Assembly: GCA_023334545.1 (NCBI GenBank)
Contig: JAADVB010000072.1
Coordinates: forward strand, 1-64,000
DNA length: 64,000 nucleotides
Source: Salisapilia sapeloensis
Lineage: Eukaryota; Oomycota; Peronosporomycetes; Peronosporales; Salisapiliaceae
Direction of reading: 5' to 3'
How positions within the stretch are numbered: position 1 is the stretch's first letter; each line of letters starts with the position of its first letter. The translations under genes and the position numbers were made by a program. The notes under the pieces are model-generated. The model searched no databases. It had not been told where the DNA came from and worked only from the letters and a program-made list of their open reading frames with translations. This document shows positions 53,751 to 64,000 of this stretch, piece after piece.

Positions 53751-54499
53751 AGAGTTTGAGTCAAGTCCGAGAGTAGCATGCAACCGCAGTCGAGTACATA
53801 CCTTCAATTAATTTTCATGTGCGAAAAACGATGCTTTTCATTTCTATTCCTGGTATGGACGACGATTACCAATGTTCGTAGGTGAAATGGCTGCCTCCTA
53901 TATGAAGCCAGCAACAGTCATTAGATTAGTCGCTCCTGGCAGTCTTCGAACGTTATGTGTCTAGGCTTCTTCTCGTTAGAGAATGCTACTCTACAATCGT
54001 TGATGTCTGAATAAGAATAAGCGGAAACCGACACCATTCATGTACCTATCTTCTGAAGTTTTCCAAAGATAGATATTTATTAATGATACAAAGATCTACT
54101 CGACGATGAATTCCATGATGATTTCATGTAGAGACATGTTTCCAGTAGCGTCACTGACCGCCTGCTCTGCGTGCATGTAAATCTTCACCAGCACGAGTAT
54201 GTCCCGTCTTATGCATGATTAAAATCAGCTATTGATTAAGAACTGAAGGGATGGAGGACGTCCATCCGTGTCAGTAGTACATACAAGTTTTACAGCACAG
54301 ACTACCAGAGTTAAAGAACTGTCGGTAGCAGCCACATTCATATCCAACTTTCTGTCCATTATTCGATTAGATTTCAAGAAACATAAAAGATTCGGTCGAA
54401 AATTAAATTTGTCTTTTTCATTTGAATAACGACAAATGATGAATTCTCCAGGTGAGCGGGTACAAGTTCAAAAGACAAAATATCTGGTCCATGAAAAGC
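53751..54499. other. Intergenic stretch between convergent genes
   Basis: This is the joint 3' flank of the START-FYVE gene and the small secreted protein gene. It is AT-rich with no long frame or recognised element. Confidence 0.5.
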
Positions 54500-54883
54500 T
54501 TATTCCTGGCTGACATCGTCGCTGTACTCGACGCTGTCGTCCTGGGAGTACTCAACGCTGTCGTCCTGGGCGTACTCGACACTGTCCTCACTGTACTCAA
54601 CGCTGTCATCCTCGCTGTACTCGACGTTGTCTTCGCTTTCAAGCTCGTTGCCAGACTCTCCCTTCTCACACTTGGTGGAAACCTTGTTACAGTGGAGACC
54701 AGTCTGGCACGGGTACATTGTGACATACACATCGGTGCTGTAGTAGCACGTCTTGCCTTCCGCAACCGGCTTCGGGAGCTTCTTGTTGGCGCTCACACGA
54801 AGGTGGACGTTGGACTGCTTCTCGGCAGCACCGGTGGCGACCGCAAGAGCGAGGACGGCGAGCGTGAGGAAAGAGGTCTTCAT
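54500..54883 (-). CDS. Small secreted cysteine-containing protein with acidic C-terminal repeats
   Basis: This is a single exon of 127 residues from the ATG at 54883; the upstream TTG would extend the signal by four residues. A signal peptide of about 20 residues (MKTSFLTLAVLALAVATGAA) is followed by a 35-residue core with four cysteines spaced C-12-C-5-C-6-C (YPCQTGLHC is central). The C-terminus has five imperfect copies of a 7-8 residue unit (DDSVEYS type), all acidic. It has no RxLR or LFLAK motif. It is an apoplastic candidate, either a wall protein or an effector; this is inference. Confidence 0.7.
   Translation of the reverse strand: MKTSFLTLAVLALAVATGAAEKQSNVHLRVSANKKLPKPVAEGKTCYYSTDVYVTMYPCQTGLHCNKVSTKCEKGESGNELESEDNVEYSEDDSVEYSEDSVEYAQDDSVEYSQDDSVEYSDDVSQE
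54505..54630 (-). repeat. 21-24 bp tandem repeat in the secreted protein gene
   Basis: Five imperfect tandem units, each coding for the DDSVEYS-type heptad or octad, sit at the gene's 3' end. The units differ mainly at third positions. Confidence 0.7.
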
Positions 54884-55236
54884 TGCGGTAGTCAATTCCG
54901 GTTCAAATCAAGAAATGAGATCTTCCCCCAATCAGCCATTATCTGTCCCGAATAAGAGATTTCTCAACTATACTCTTTGTTGTAGTAACAGATTCTGTTA
55001 TATGGGACAAATGCAGTTAATGTGATCATGACAAAGTTGGCCTACCGGATGTGGGTTTATCATTTATGTAACTGTTTACAGTCTATGGCTGACTCTAAAA
55101 CATGTAAACGATGCTATTGTGAGAATGGATCGATAGTTCCCAAGAGCTCCGTTGTACCTGAAGTGGATTTTATATCGTATGAAACTGTATGGATACTACC
55201 GATAGCGTCATATTTTAATGCGACAGAGATGTGTAT
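54884..55236. other. Intergenic stretch, nothing recognised
   Basis: A 353-bp stretch between the secreted protein start and the release factor stop. No motif was recognised. Confidence 0.45.
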
Positions 55237-56633
55237 TTATTGCAAAAAGCCTCCTTCTAGTTGCTCTAACTTTTCGTTTTGTTCCTGGATGATAAGTTTG
55301 TCTGCAAAGTCTTCAAACGACGACCCACCCATGACCTTATCAATACCTGTGATGCTAAAGTTGATGCGATGGTCGGACACGCGATCTTGTGGGAAGTTGT
55401 ACGTCCGGATACGCTCAGATCGACCTCCAGTCCCGATCTGAGAGCTCCTCATCTGCTTCTCTTTTTCCAATTCTTCCTGTCGCTGAGCATCCGCGACTCG
55501 AGCAGACAGGATACGCAATGCTTTTGCTTTATTCTGATGCTGAGATCGTTCGTCCTGGACAGAAGCCTGTAAACCTATCGATAGTTGACATCAATACGAG
55601 TCTTCTCATGCTACATGACGATGGACGTACCGGTTGGCAAATGAGTGGCACGAACAGCACTCTCCGTCGTGTTGACATGCTGTCCACCAGCACCACTGGC
55701 TCGGAAGACATCAATATTGACGTCTTTCATGTCCAGCGTTTCATCCTTACCCTCAGGGGCTTGAGGGAGCACGGCCACAGAAACGGTGCTCGTGTGGATG
55801 CGAATGTCATTCACCGGCACGCGCTGGACTCGATGGACACCACTTTCAAATTTCAGCTGTCCATAGACTGAATGTCCTGATAGCTCACAAATGGCTTCTT
55901 TCGCGCCACCGTTGATGGGATTCGTAGATAATGATAGGATGGAAAAAGACCAGGAGTGCGCCGCTGCCACTTTTTGATACATTTGCAGCAGTTCGGAGGC
56001 GAACAAAGAGGCTTCGTCCCCACCTGTTCCTGCTCGGATTTCTAGAATACAGCTCTTTTCATCATTTTCATCTTTTGGTAGCATTAGACGCTATTGTAAA
56101 AGAAGGTTAGTGTACATCTAGCATGGACGGAGTATGCATATAAACCTACGGTGACTGTGTCTTCCAGTTCTTCAATCTCCGATACGAGTTCTCGTCGCTC
56201 ATCTTGGGCCATTTTACGCAACTCGACACTGTCAGCGTCTTTGCTATCGTCATCTAGAATTTCGTCCAACTCCTCTATGGTAGACTGCTTTTGCTGCAAG
56301 TCGTTCGCAGCTGTCACCTTGGGCTCGAGCTCGGCCATCTCGATGGAAAACTTGGTCAAGTCGTCTGACGATAAGGACCCGTCATTTCTGTGTATATGTG
56401 ATGAAGATGAGCTATTTAAAGACGAGCAAATGAAATATTGCGTCGTACGTTGAAAGCGTCGTACTGAGTTCCTGGTGGCGCTGCTGCATCCACTCTATTC
56501 GGGACTGGATAGACGAATGGAGTGCCATCCACCTCTTCCAAATCACGTTCGTTGTGCTTGCAGTAGCAGCGACATTCGTATGAGCAGCTTGTACCGCCTT
56601 GTATGCATTTAGAGTGCGTCTTAATCGCAGCAT
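55237..56633 (-). CDS. MTRF1L: Mitochondrial peptide chain release factor 1 (prfA/MTRF1L-like)
   Basis: There are four exons: 56449-56633, 56150-56387, 55620-56090 and 55237-55566. They encode 407 residues, with a basic, Ala/Thr-rich N-terminus that fits a mitochondrial presequence. The GGQ motif lies in [18 protein letters not shown] (glutamine near residue 278); its neighbours [33 protein letters not shown] and the [17 protein letters not shown]-terminal block are the class I RF1 pattern. The last junction uses GTCATG as donor and yields one residue more than bacterial RF1 there. Release factor 1 hydrolyses peptidyl-tRNA at UAA and UAG codons. Intron lengths are 53-61 nt. Confidence 0.92.
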
Positions 56634-56812
56634 TGTCGTTTGCAATTTCGTGTCCACAAGTTGTTGTCGGTTATGTGGAACACATCATCCAAGGTTTCCA
56701 ATTGGACCTTCTGGTAACCTAGGATAGTCCGCTTGCTCACGGGCTCTTCCAACGCGTAAAAGGTTACATGGTATCAAGAGCTGTAGAATCATTAAGATAT
56801 GCTAAAAAGTTG

Positions 56813-57270
56813 CTACCTTATTAGTGGCAAAGTTGACATCGTGTCCATTGAACCGAAGAAAAGTGGTGTGATAGCTTCATTGCTGCCCACTTCATAGATG
56901 GAGTCTCTGAATGCTTTCTGATCAGTGAGTATTAATGTGAACGATTTGGTGGATGAAGTGCTTAGATAAAGCTCCTTTGGGAACTGCGAAACTAGATCAT
57001 TTAAGAAAACTGGTTCTGATCTTGAAACGAAGGACCGACTCTAGTATCGTCGCACAGACTCATACCTTAATGAATCAGTTAGTAAGAACACATACTCAAT
57101 AGCTTTGCATGAAGATGTGCATACTGTAAAGCGCTCTTTTGGTTTGTACGGGCGAAGTCAAACCATTCGAAAGCTGAAGAATTAATGGCACAGACTAAAT
57201 ATGGAGCGATACGTCATAGCCAGAGTTGAAACACAGAAACTACTGCATAGTCATACTTGATCATGCTCAT
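56813..57270 (-). CDS. Probable small four-exon gene, function unknown
   Basis: Four short exons can be joined in frame: 57244-57270, 57125-57194, 57011-57065 and 56813-56960. They give 99 residues beginning MSMIKYDYASVPLILQL and ending with a stop at 56813. The introns are 49, 59 and 50 nt; the second has a CTAAC-type branch site before ATTAAG and the third donor (GTTTTC) is weak. The protein reads as a mixed alpha/beta sequence with conserved-looking blocks (FTLILTDQKAFRD near residue 57). The coding signal may continue beyond 56813 through a further intron toward 56640, where another open frame (KRTILGYQKVQLETLDDV) overlaps the release factor start. No family was recognised. Confidence 0.4.
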
Positions 57271-57370
57271 GATGCGACAGGAAAGCTGCGAGTACGTTAA
57301 AGGATTTTTATTTGTTATCCACTTCATGCGCAAGGGTGACATCGTTCGCAGCGTCCTTGTTTGCTTCCAT

Positions 57371-59169
57371 TTATGCTTGGGCTAGCGTTACCTTCATTGG
57401 CAAATCGCTGTCCACAGCCAATTCCACGCCGGGCATGGTGACGATTTGATTCGGATCCTCCTGCATCGTCAGGTCAAACTTGCTGAGAATAGAACACATC
57501 ACTATCTGCAGTTCAACGATCGCCATTCGCTGTCCAATGCATCGTCTCGGTCCAGTAAGCTACACTCACAAGCGACACCGTTAAATATCTGAATTAGTAT
57601 GAATGGTAGAAAGGAACGTACGAAGATCGGGAACTCAGTCGGTGTGAAAGCGATAATGCCTCCCGTCGACGAGTCAATCCAGCGCTCGGGCTTAAACTCA
57701 TTTGCGTCTTCACCCCAAACACTAGACAGGGCTCCAGTCGCTCGGATAGAAGTCATGACCTCCATGCCTTTTCCAATATACGTACCGTCACTCAGTGTAG
57801 TTGACTGAATGGCACCTCGCGTTGACATAGGAATAGACGAGTCTACACGAAGCGTTTCGCGGATGGTAGCCTCCAAGTAATGGAGCTGACTAACCTCTTC
57901 CACGGTTGGGATTTCGGCGTTTTCGCCCAGAAGGTGGGGAAATTTGCCCTTGATCTCAGCGCGGATTTTACTCAAAATCTCCGGATGACGATTCAGTTCG
58001 ATGAGGATCCATCCCATCGTTGTGCTTGTTGTCGCCGATCCAGCGAAAAAGAAGTTGAGAACCATGTCGCGCATCAAGGTAGCGTCCGCATCTAAGTTTC
58101 CTGTTTTTTCAGCTTCCTTTGCTTGATTGTCTAAGAAAAGAGTGATCAAGTCCTTTGAACTGGACGAGGAGCTGTCGGCGCCGTGGCCGTTTTGCATCTC
58201 TTGCTTCTTTTTATCGACAGACTTTTGGATGATATCGTAGATCAATCCATCCAAGTACTTTTTGCTCTTGGCAACTTCTGCCTCTTCACCAATACCAAAC
58301 ATACGTCGGAGTGCCCACAGCCATTTTGACTGTGAGAATCGAAGCAGCGTTCCATGGGAGAGGACGCGAATGCTTTCAATAAACTCACTCGTCTCCCCTC
58401 GCAATCCCTTTTGCATGCTTTCTAAATCAATGCCAAACCCAACCTAGTTTCACGAAAGTTAGTCAAATGATTTATACAAAGGTAGTAAATGTTTCTATAC
58501 CTGGGTAAAGACATCCGTTGTAAATTCCGTGAATGAGATTCGAGCAGGGACGACCGTACCGCGCTTCGCGTATTCATTTAAGACTTGGACGAATTCACGG
58601 CTGCGCTCCCGAATCGTCGTGTGCATGACATCTTTCATCATTTGCATGCTGAACAAGTGGGAAGCTGTCTTTCGTTGGAATTTCCATTGGTTGCCGACAC
58701 TGTTGACAATGCCGTATCCGAGCAAGTCGTACATGCGTTCAATTGCCAATGGGATTTTGACAAAGACGTCGCTCTGTTTTTTGTAAACATCTTCGATATG
58801 GTCAGGGGAAGAAAGAACAACCATTGAAGGTCTATTTAAAACTTCCATCATCCAAGGCTTCCCCCCCATTTCCTCGCATACTTGGGTTACCCATTCGCTC
58901 AACCTAGCGTACAAAATGCATTAGGCGTGCAATAAGGCTAATCAATCAGATGCCGAAACATACTGGTCACGATTGCTAGCAAGTTGTAGGGTACTACCCA
59001 AAAATGGCAGCGCTCCTTTTGGACGAGGCAGTGGTTTACCGTCAGGAGTGTAAGCACGAGGCTTTTGGTAGTACGATAAGAGCATGTATCCTGCCGCAAG
59101 TGGAAGCGCTACGACAGCCACCGATTGCGACGTAGAAAGCTGCTCGAACTTTTCCATAGCTCGGTCCAT
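57371..59169 (-). CDS. Cytochrome P450 (CYP86/CYP5014-like)
   Basis: There are four exons: 58964-59169, 58501-58903, 57622-58443 and 57371-57559. They encode 539 residues. A signal-anchor (about residues 15-35) is followed by a proline-rich hinge (LPRPKGALPFLGST). Key motifs are the I-helix FAGSATTST, the K-helix ETLR, the PERW segment (FKPERWIDSS) and the haem-binding FLTGPRRCIGQRM, which is completed by the last junction (PIF|LTGPRRC) and has Cys near residue 484. This is a fatty-acid-hydroxylase-like P450 of the oomycete CYP5014 kind; the family number is a judgement. It is an ER membrane mono-oxygenase, and the substrate is not readable. Confidence 0.92.
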
Positions 59170-61868
59170 TGTCCTTTGATAGTAGGTGTCTTAAGCTGTT
59201 GATCGAAAGTTACGAAATGAAGATTTTAGCAGATCAGTTGCGGAGATCCAGCGTTGTGTCTACGTCAATATTTACAAACCGCTGGGAAAGTTTTGCACAG
59301 CGCTGCATACACATCGAAAGCATTGAGGCGTTTAAATTTCTTACGAATGGACACGATAATCAGTAGTCGCAATGCATCTTGGTGGATGTAGTACATCAGA
59401 AGCGACAGGAGATAGCAGAAAAGAGATGGCGTATGATTTGATTGATCTATTGATCTAAATACATTGACGTAGGTCTATTTTAGCGGTTGAGAGTTTAGAT
59501 ACCTTCTTTTCAAAATTGTGCTGATTGTCTATGGAAACCTAATGGATGCTTTGATGGTCGACGACGCCGGTACGTACGCCTGTCTCACTGTCGCAGTTTG
59601 CATCGCCGAGTTCATCACGACTGGAAAATGAGGAGACTTCAATTGCTTGGGTTGCTGATCTGACGTCAGTATGTGCTGCATTGAACTCCGGGGAAATAGA
59701 AAGGAGTTGGTAGTTCTAGCCGATTGCATATGCCACAGATACGGATAGCTGGTCGCTACGATTGTTAAAAGGAAGTCGACCAGTTCTGGTCCGGCTTCTA
59801 CCTAAATGCGGAGCAAGTTGGCCAAGCAACTAATCCGCCAAGGACGGATATGCATGCATATATAGTACAGTTCTGTAGTCACGGTTAGCTGTAGTCGAAG
59901 GATGAGTTGTAACTCATTGATAATGCGATCTCTTCATTAGTTTTGGACAGACATTAGGCTTTCTTCTTCTGCATTGTTCTCTACAGCAGACGAAGCTTTA
60001 TAACGTGCTAGGGCTGCAGCGAGGGAATTGAACATGGCAAGCAGGAAGAAATTTAGAAGCATGTCAGAGGCAAAGCATACCGGAAGGGATTGGTAGTGGA
60101 ATAATCAGACATGTTCAATTTGAACTACATCATGAATAGTTCAGCGTATAAAGTACACCTCCAAATTAAATAGTTGTTTACCGTTGATGACTGCATAGCT
60201 GCTTGTATGGCCTTACCAGAGCAAAGAAAGATGCGTGGACTCAGACTGTAGTATTGTTCTATTTATAAAGATCAAAGTCAACACCGTCTGGGTTGTAGCA
60301 GCGGACATGTATCTTTTGGTTTTTAGCTGAAGAGATGCAGACTATCGGTGAAGTCAATTTCCAGCGAAGCCTGCAAATTAAAATCGTACAGATCTACAAG
60401 TCGCCCCAAGGTTGATCGAGGCGACAAGATTTACTAGCGTCGATGGTGGCATCATTATCTCGAGAACTGCAAGACATATGCTGGCGCGTTGATATTTCAG
60501 CACTCTCGAAAAGAATTCGCACATTAGATCATGCCGAGTAATCACTTTTCTAGTTTGCTTTACGTGCAATGGATGGCCCTGTACGGCAAGACGGCGATGA
60601 CTTCACCAACATGTCTTATGTCTAATGCCCGGCTCAAACATGGTTGCATCATCTGACGATACGAACGCATTTTGCTGGTCTCTGCAAAGGACAAACATCT
60701 TTTATTGCTACAACCAAATCCTAACATGCTCGGCTTTGTTCGTTTGATGGCGTTGGATATGTTGATGAAGTATGGTAACCAATCCCAAGCCTTTACTTGT
60801 AAAAGCTTGCTCTAGGCCAGTCCACTCTTGAAGCTCGAAGTCGTTGGAGGTGTACTTGTAGAAGCCACCAAGCGTCGGCAGAAGTAGCTGCTATGCCACT
60901 TGTCTTTGCCGCGAACAGTAATCGATTAGCTCCAGGGCGTTGTCCACTTAAAGTCAATAGGAATGATTTTTGTTTGCCAAATGCTCAAGTCATGCAGTAC
61001 TAAGTGGTCGCAGTGACGATATGGAGTAAATGCTCATTTATAATATCAGCTTACTTTCACTCGAGTGAAGGAGCCAACTACTAGTGCGTTTGCAAGCCAA
61101 GGATTGAAAGTCAAATGGATCTCAATGTACATGTAAATGCACTGTTGCTCATGTAGAGCGGAGCATAGTGTTTGAAGCAAAGATAGAAGATTGGCTCGAG
61201 ACTTTCACATAAAGAAATTTCGCTTATGATTCGCGCTCAAGGCGAATAAACCCAGAAACCATGACGCATGAACATCAGCACAGACTAGAGCTTCAAAATC
61301 ATCGAGATCATGCAGATTATAGTAAACTAGGACTTCCATAGACAAGGTATTCTTAGATCGACGAATTTGCCAGGACTCAGAGCTATACTATTGTGCTGGA
61401 ACTACGGTATTTTAAATAGTGTGACCATGAAACTATATAGATAAGGTTGCTACAGACTGTTGTGATCGCAACTAGGTGCATTTGTTTGCACAACACCATC
61501 ATCTTTTGCGTGAATGTACCTAGGATGTTTCCTCAACAATGTCCGACGTTTCCACAGATTGCCAAGATCAGGATAGTATTATGCTGGCAAGTGCTGTACA
61601 TGTAGCATCGAGTAGCTTTTTACACCTCAGATGTACGCTCATACAGACTAGCATGTACATGTGATATCAACTTATCAAATATAAAGCTCCGTCGAGCCGA
61701 ACGATACTCGTATCGTACAATCTCCTCCTCTCTACCTGCTTGTCAAGTGATTGGCAACTAGATCTGATATCTGCCTTCGGATTGATAAAAATTCACCACG
61801 AAGCATTTTGATTGGCTATATTAGCATACACTTCGCTCGGAAGCATTTGTATTCAAAGAGGGAAAGAA
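59170..61868. other. 2.7 kb divergent intergenic region
   Basis: This lies between the P450 and ATRX-like starts. It is AT-rich and contains the small frame at 59937-60062 (listed) and short irregular frames. I see no transposon, tRNA or inverted repeat that I can support. Confidence 0.4.
59937..60062 (-). CDS. Possible very small protein or C-terminal exon, unrecognised
   Basis: A 41-codon minus-strand frame has a hydrophobic start (MLLNFFLLAMFNSLAAALARY) and an acidic end with a regular look (ENNAEEESLMSVQN). An upstream ATG at 60112 (MSDYSTTNPFR) sits next to a GTATGC donor, but the acceptor CTGCAG does not restore the frame. Gene status is uncertain. Confidence 0.25.
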   Translation of the reverse strand: MLLNFFLLAMFNSLAAALARYKASSAVENNAEEESLMSVQN

Positions 61869-64000
61869 ATGGTGGATGACATGGCAATTGACAGTGAGCA
61901 GGAGAGGATTGAAGTCGCATTGGAGTCTAGTGGTGACCAAATAGATGGCTCTGATGACGACAGTTCTGAAGAAGTAGAGCAAACGAGTGATGCGGACGGT
62001 TTGGAGGCTGCCATTCGCACGCGGAGCAACGGCAAGCGTCGCAGGCGCGATGTGCACCAAGATGAAGAGGAAGAAAGTAACACAGCGGAAGTAGAGGATG
62101 GGAATGAGTCTCCAGATCTCATGGACCCAACTGTTCGATCAAAAAAGAAGAAATCGAAAAGGAGCAAAAATGGCGGCAAGAAGCGGCGTCGTGATCTCGA
62201 CAATATTCTCGACGACGATGAACTAGCTCCTTCCACAGTGGATGCACGAGAACGAGAGTTAAAACGACAGAAAGAAGGGTACGCCGTTGTGGATGTTGAG
62301 GACGAGGAAATGAGTACGTCGCGAGATGAGAGCGACGGCGAGGCAAGAAAAAAGAAAGAGAAGCCGAAAGCAAACAAGATCTGCCTGAACCTTAGACGTG
62401 ACGGAGAAGTGCCTGAGAACCCTGTCTACGTGTCATCGGAAGTAGCAGACAAGTTAAAGCCGCATCAGGTCAAAGGCGCGCGTTTCCTCTGGAGTCACAT
62501 TGGTGTTGAAGGCGAAGGATTCGGGTGTGTGCTAGCAGATTTCATGGGTCTAGGAAAGACGCTGCAAGTTATTACCGTCGTCCAAGCGTTCATGGCGCAG
62601 AAAACAGAGCCCGAGGAGAAGCTGAGCGATGAGTCTCACTCTCCTTTCTACAGGATTGACATGCCGAAACGAAGAAAAGTGTTGATCCTCGCACCAACGA
62701 TTTGTGTTCGGAATTGGGAAGCAGAGGTGGTCAAGTGGCTCGGGAAGAAACGGACGAAGCAGATGCGAGTGGCGACGTTGGAGTCGAGTCGAGAGAAGAA
62801 GATGAAGGATCGGATTGACGCCGTCCGGAACTGGTACAGAGGTGGTGGGCTGCTCATCATGGGCTACGAGCTCTTTCGTCTCTTGGTGCTCCAAGGCTCC
62901 GGAGATGAAAAGATCGCAGCAGGGAACGCCAAGCACAAGAAGGAGATTGAAGCGGTGAAGAAACATCTATCCTCTCCCGACTTGATCGTCCTGGATGAAG
63001 GTCATCGCGTGCGTGATCGAAAGTCAAAGCTAGTGAAAGCCTTGGCGTATGTGGAGACGACGCGTCGGATCATCTTGACAGGCTATCCTTTACAGAACCA
63101 TCTGGAAGAGTACTGGACGATGGTAAATTTTGCTCGACCGGATTACCTGGGTAATTTGGAAGAGTTCAAGAACCGATTCATCGATCCGATTAAGAACTCC
63201 CAGTGTACCGACAGTAGCGCCACAGACATTAAGCTCGCGAGACAGCGAGCATACGTCTTGACGCAAGAGCTCAAGCCACTTGTGTTGCGTCGAGACCAGC
63301 AGTTTCTCTTCCGTCAGCTCCCACCGAAGAAGGAGTACGTTTTGCTCTGTAAGCTGACGAACGCGCAAGCGCAATTGTACCGGACGTTCTTGACGGACGG
63401 TGTGCCCAAGCGTCGTGGACTGATGCCAGGTATGGATGGCAAGATTGACGTCTTGGTCGGGTATCACATCTCGCTGTCCATTGCCAACCACCCGGACGTA
63501 CTGGCTCAAACGTTCCGTCAGCTACAGCAAGTCGCGAAGAACAAGGATCCTGCCGGCTTCCTACAGCGACAGGCGTTCAATGATGCGTCGTATGGTTCCA
63601 ACCAAGTGTCGAAAGAGTCGTCTGGCGTCGATGAGCTCGACATGTTTCTGCCTGAGCAACCTGCAGCTTCTGGTGGTCGACGTGTCGTGACGGACTCGTC
63701 GGACAATGACAGCGAGATTGAGATACTAGACGACATGTCTGGAGCAGAGGCAAACACCTTGTACCAGCCAGCCCACGCGTCCGCAGTCTTGAGCAAGTTA
63801 CACCGTCTGAGTTTTGCGGAAAAGTTCCTCGAGACGTACAAGGCGAATCAAGTGGAAGCGAGTGGCAAGTTTATGATCCTGATGGACCTCTTGCGGGAAT
63901 GTAAAAAGGCTAACGACCGTGTGATTCTTTTCTCTCAGAGCATTCCGACGTTGAACACGGTCGAGTTGATGCTGGAGGAGAACAACAAGCACAATCTTCC
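61869..64000 (+). CDS. ATRX/ARIP4-type SNF2 chromatin remodeller, 5' part (continues beyond window)
   Basis: The frame is open from the ATG at 61869 to the window end, 710 codons. The first 200 residues are acidic and basic (an SNF2-type charged N-terminus with a KKKKSKRSKN-like nuclear signal). No ADD zinc-finger domain is visible. Walker A is ADFMGLGKT near residue 223, and the motif II box is DEGH (VLDEGHRVRD near 375), as in ATRX and ARIP4 rather than DEAH. LTGYPLQNHLEEYW and FIDPIKNSQCTDSS follow, also ATRX/ARIP4-like. It is a nuclear ATP-dependent DNA translocase. The C-terminal helicase lobe is mostly outside the window. Confidence 0.92.
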   Translation, partial: MVDDMAIDSEQERIEVALESSGDQIDGSDDDSSEEVEQTSDADGLEAAIRTRSNGKRRRRDVHQDEEEESNTAEVEDGNESPDLMDPTVRSKKKKSKRSKNGGKKRRRDLDNILDDDELAPSTVDARERELKRQKEGYAVVDVEDEEMSTSRDESDGEARKKKEKPKANKICLNLRRDGEVPENPVYVSSEVADKLKPHQVKGARFLWSHIGVEGEGFGCVLADFMGLGKTLQVITVVQAFMAQKTEPEEKLSDESHSPFYRIDMPKRRKVLILAPTICVRNWEAEVVKWLGKKRTKQMRVATLESSREKKMKDRIDAVRNWYRGGGLLIMGYELFRLLVLQGSGDEKIAAGNAKHKKEIEAVKKHLSSPDLIVLDEGHRVRDRKSKLVKALAYVETTRRIILTGYPLQNHLEEYWTMVNFARPDYLGNLEEFKNRFIDPIKNSQCTDSSATDIKLARQRAYVLTQELKPLVLRRDQQFLFRQLPPKKEYVLLCKLTNAQAQLYRTFLTDGVPKRRGLMPGMDGKIDVLVGYHISLSIANHPDVLAQTFRQLQQVAKNKDPAGFLQRQAFNDASYGSNQVSKESSGVDELDMFLPEQPAASGGRRVVTDSSDNDSEIEILDDMSGAEANTLYQPAHASAVLSKLHRLSFAEKFLETYKANQVEASGKFMILMDLLRECKKANDRVILFSQSIPTLNTVELMLEENNKHNL

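Noticed and set aside
54500-54883. RxLR-type effector
   Set aside because: No RxLR motif follows the signal peptide; a nearby HLRV does not fit. The cysteine core and repeats point to another class.
55567-55619. GTACGT donor inside the release factor gene
   Set aside because: Although it is a stronger donor than GTCATG, it leaves a phase that cannot be joined to QDERSQ in frame.

Overview
The window looks like a gene-dense stretch of an oomycete nuclear genome (Peronosporales/Pythiales type; I cannot fix the species). The evidence is: single-exon or few-exon genes with short GT-AG introns (about 49-90 nt, a few longer, several with a CTAAC-like branch site); gaps of 30-300 bp between most genes; an oomycete-type initiator element (TCATTYYNCAWTTT) just upstream of some ATGs; and oomycete-favoured families (M96/atypical bZIP, START-FYVE, PH-ankyrin-AGC kinase, elicitin-like domain, small secreted cysteine-rich protein, PX-like/RING). 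I saw no tRNA, rRNA, transposon or CRISPR-like structure. Starts were moved to the first plausible ATG where a longer frame began at TTG or GTG. Splice sites were chosen by frame and by remembered family sequence.

Layout. 0.4-7 kb, all minus: a P-glycoprotein-type ABC exporter, an M96-like/atypical bZIP protein and an NIF/CTD-type phosphatase. 9-16 kb, plus: a LisH-NOLC1/SRP40-like nucleolar phosphoprotein, an HEMK2/N6AMT1 methyltransferase with six exons, and a PH-ankyrin-AGC kinase. 15.8-21 kb: a CAP-domain type I membrane protein (minus), a small acidic protein (plus), a Myb/SANT-like protein (minus) and MYG1 (plus). 21.5-34.5 kb: CPT1 (minus), NSUN6 (plus), a TPR protein (plus), FGAM synthase PFAS (minus) and a 674-residue protein with repeated beta modules (plus). 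37-47.6 kb: a receptor kinase whose ectodomain looks elicitin-like (plus), a SWEET sugar transporter (minus), a GIN-like membrane protein (plus), a convergent pair of PX-like paralogues of which one keeps a RING finger, ADP-dependent glucokinase (plus) and PTGES2-like (minus). 47.9-64 kb: AP-3 beta (plus), START-FYVE (plus), a small secreted repeat protein (minus), organellar release factor 1 (minus), a probable small four-exon gene (minus), a cytochrome P450 (minus) and the 5' part of an ATRX/ARIP4-type SNF2 ATPase running off the end (plus).

Most genes are housekeeping and unrelated in pathway: translation and RNA modification (HEMK2, release factor 1, NSUN6), purine synthesis (PFAS), carbon use (CPT1, ADPGK, SWEET), trafficking (AP-3 beta, FYVE, PX-like) and nuclear functions (NOLC1-like, ATRX-like, Myb/SANT). 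The most novel element is the receptor kinase at 37.2-39.0 kb: a six-cysteine elicitin-like ectodomain joined to a membrane span and a TKL kinase, which would make a candidate lipid- or sterol-sensing receptor. The gene next to it, 65 bp away, is a sugar transporter.
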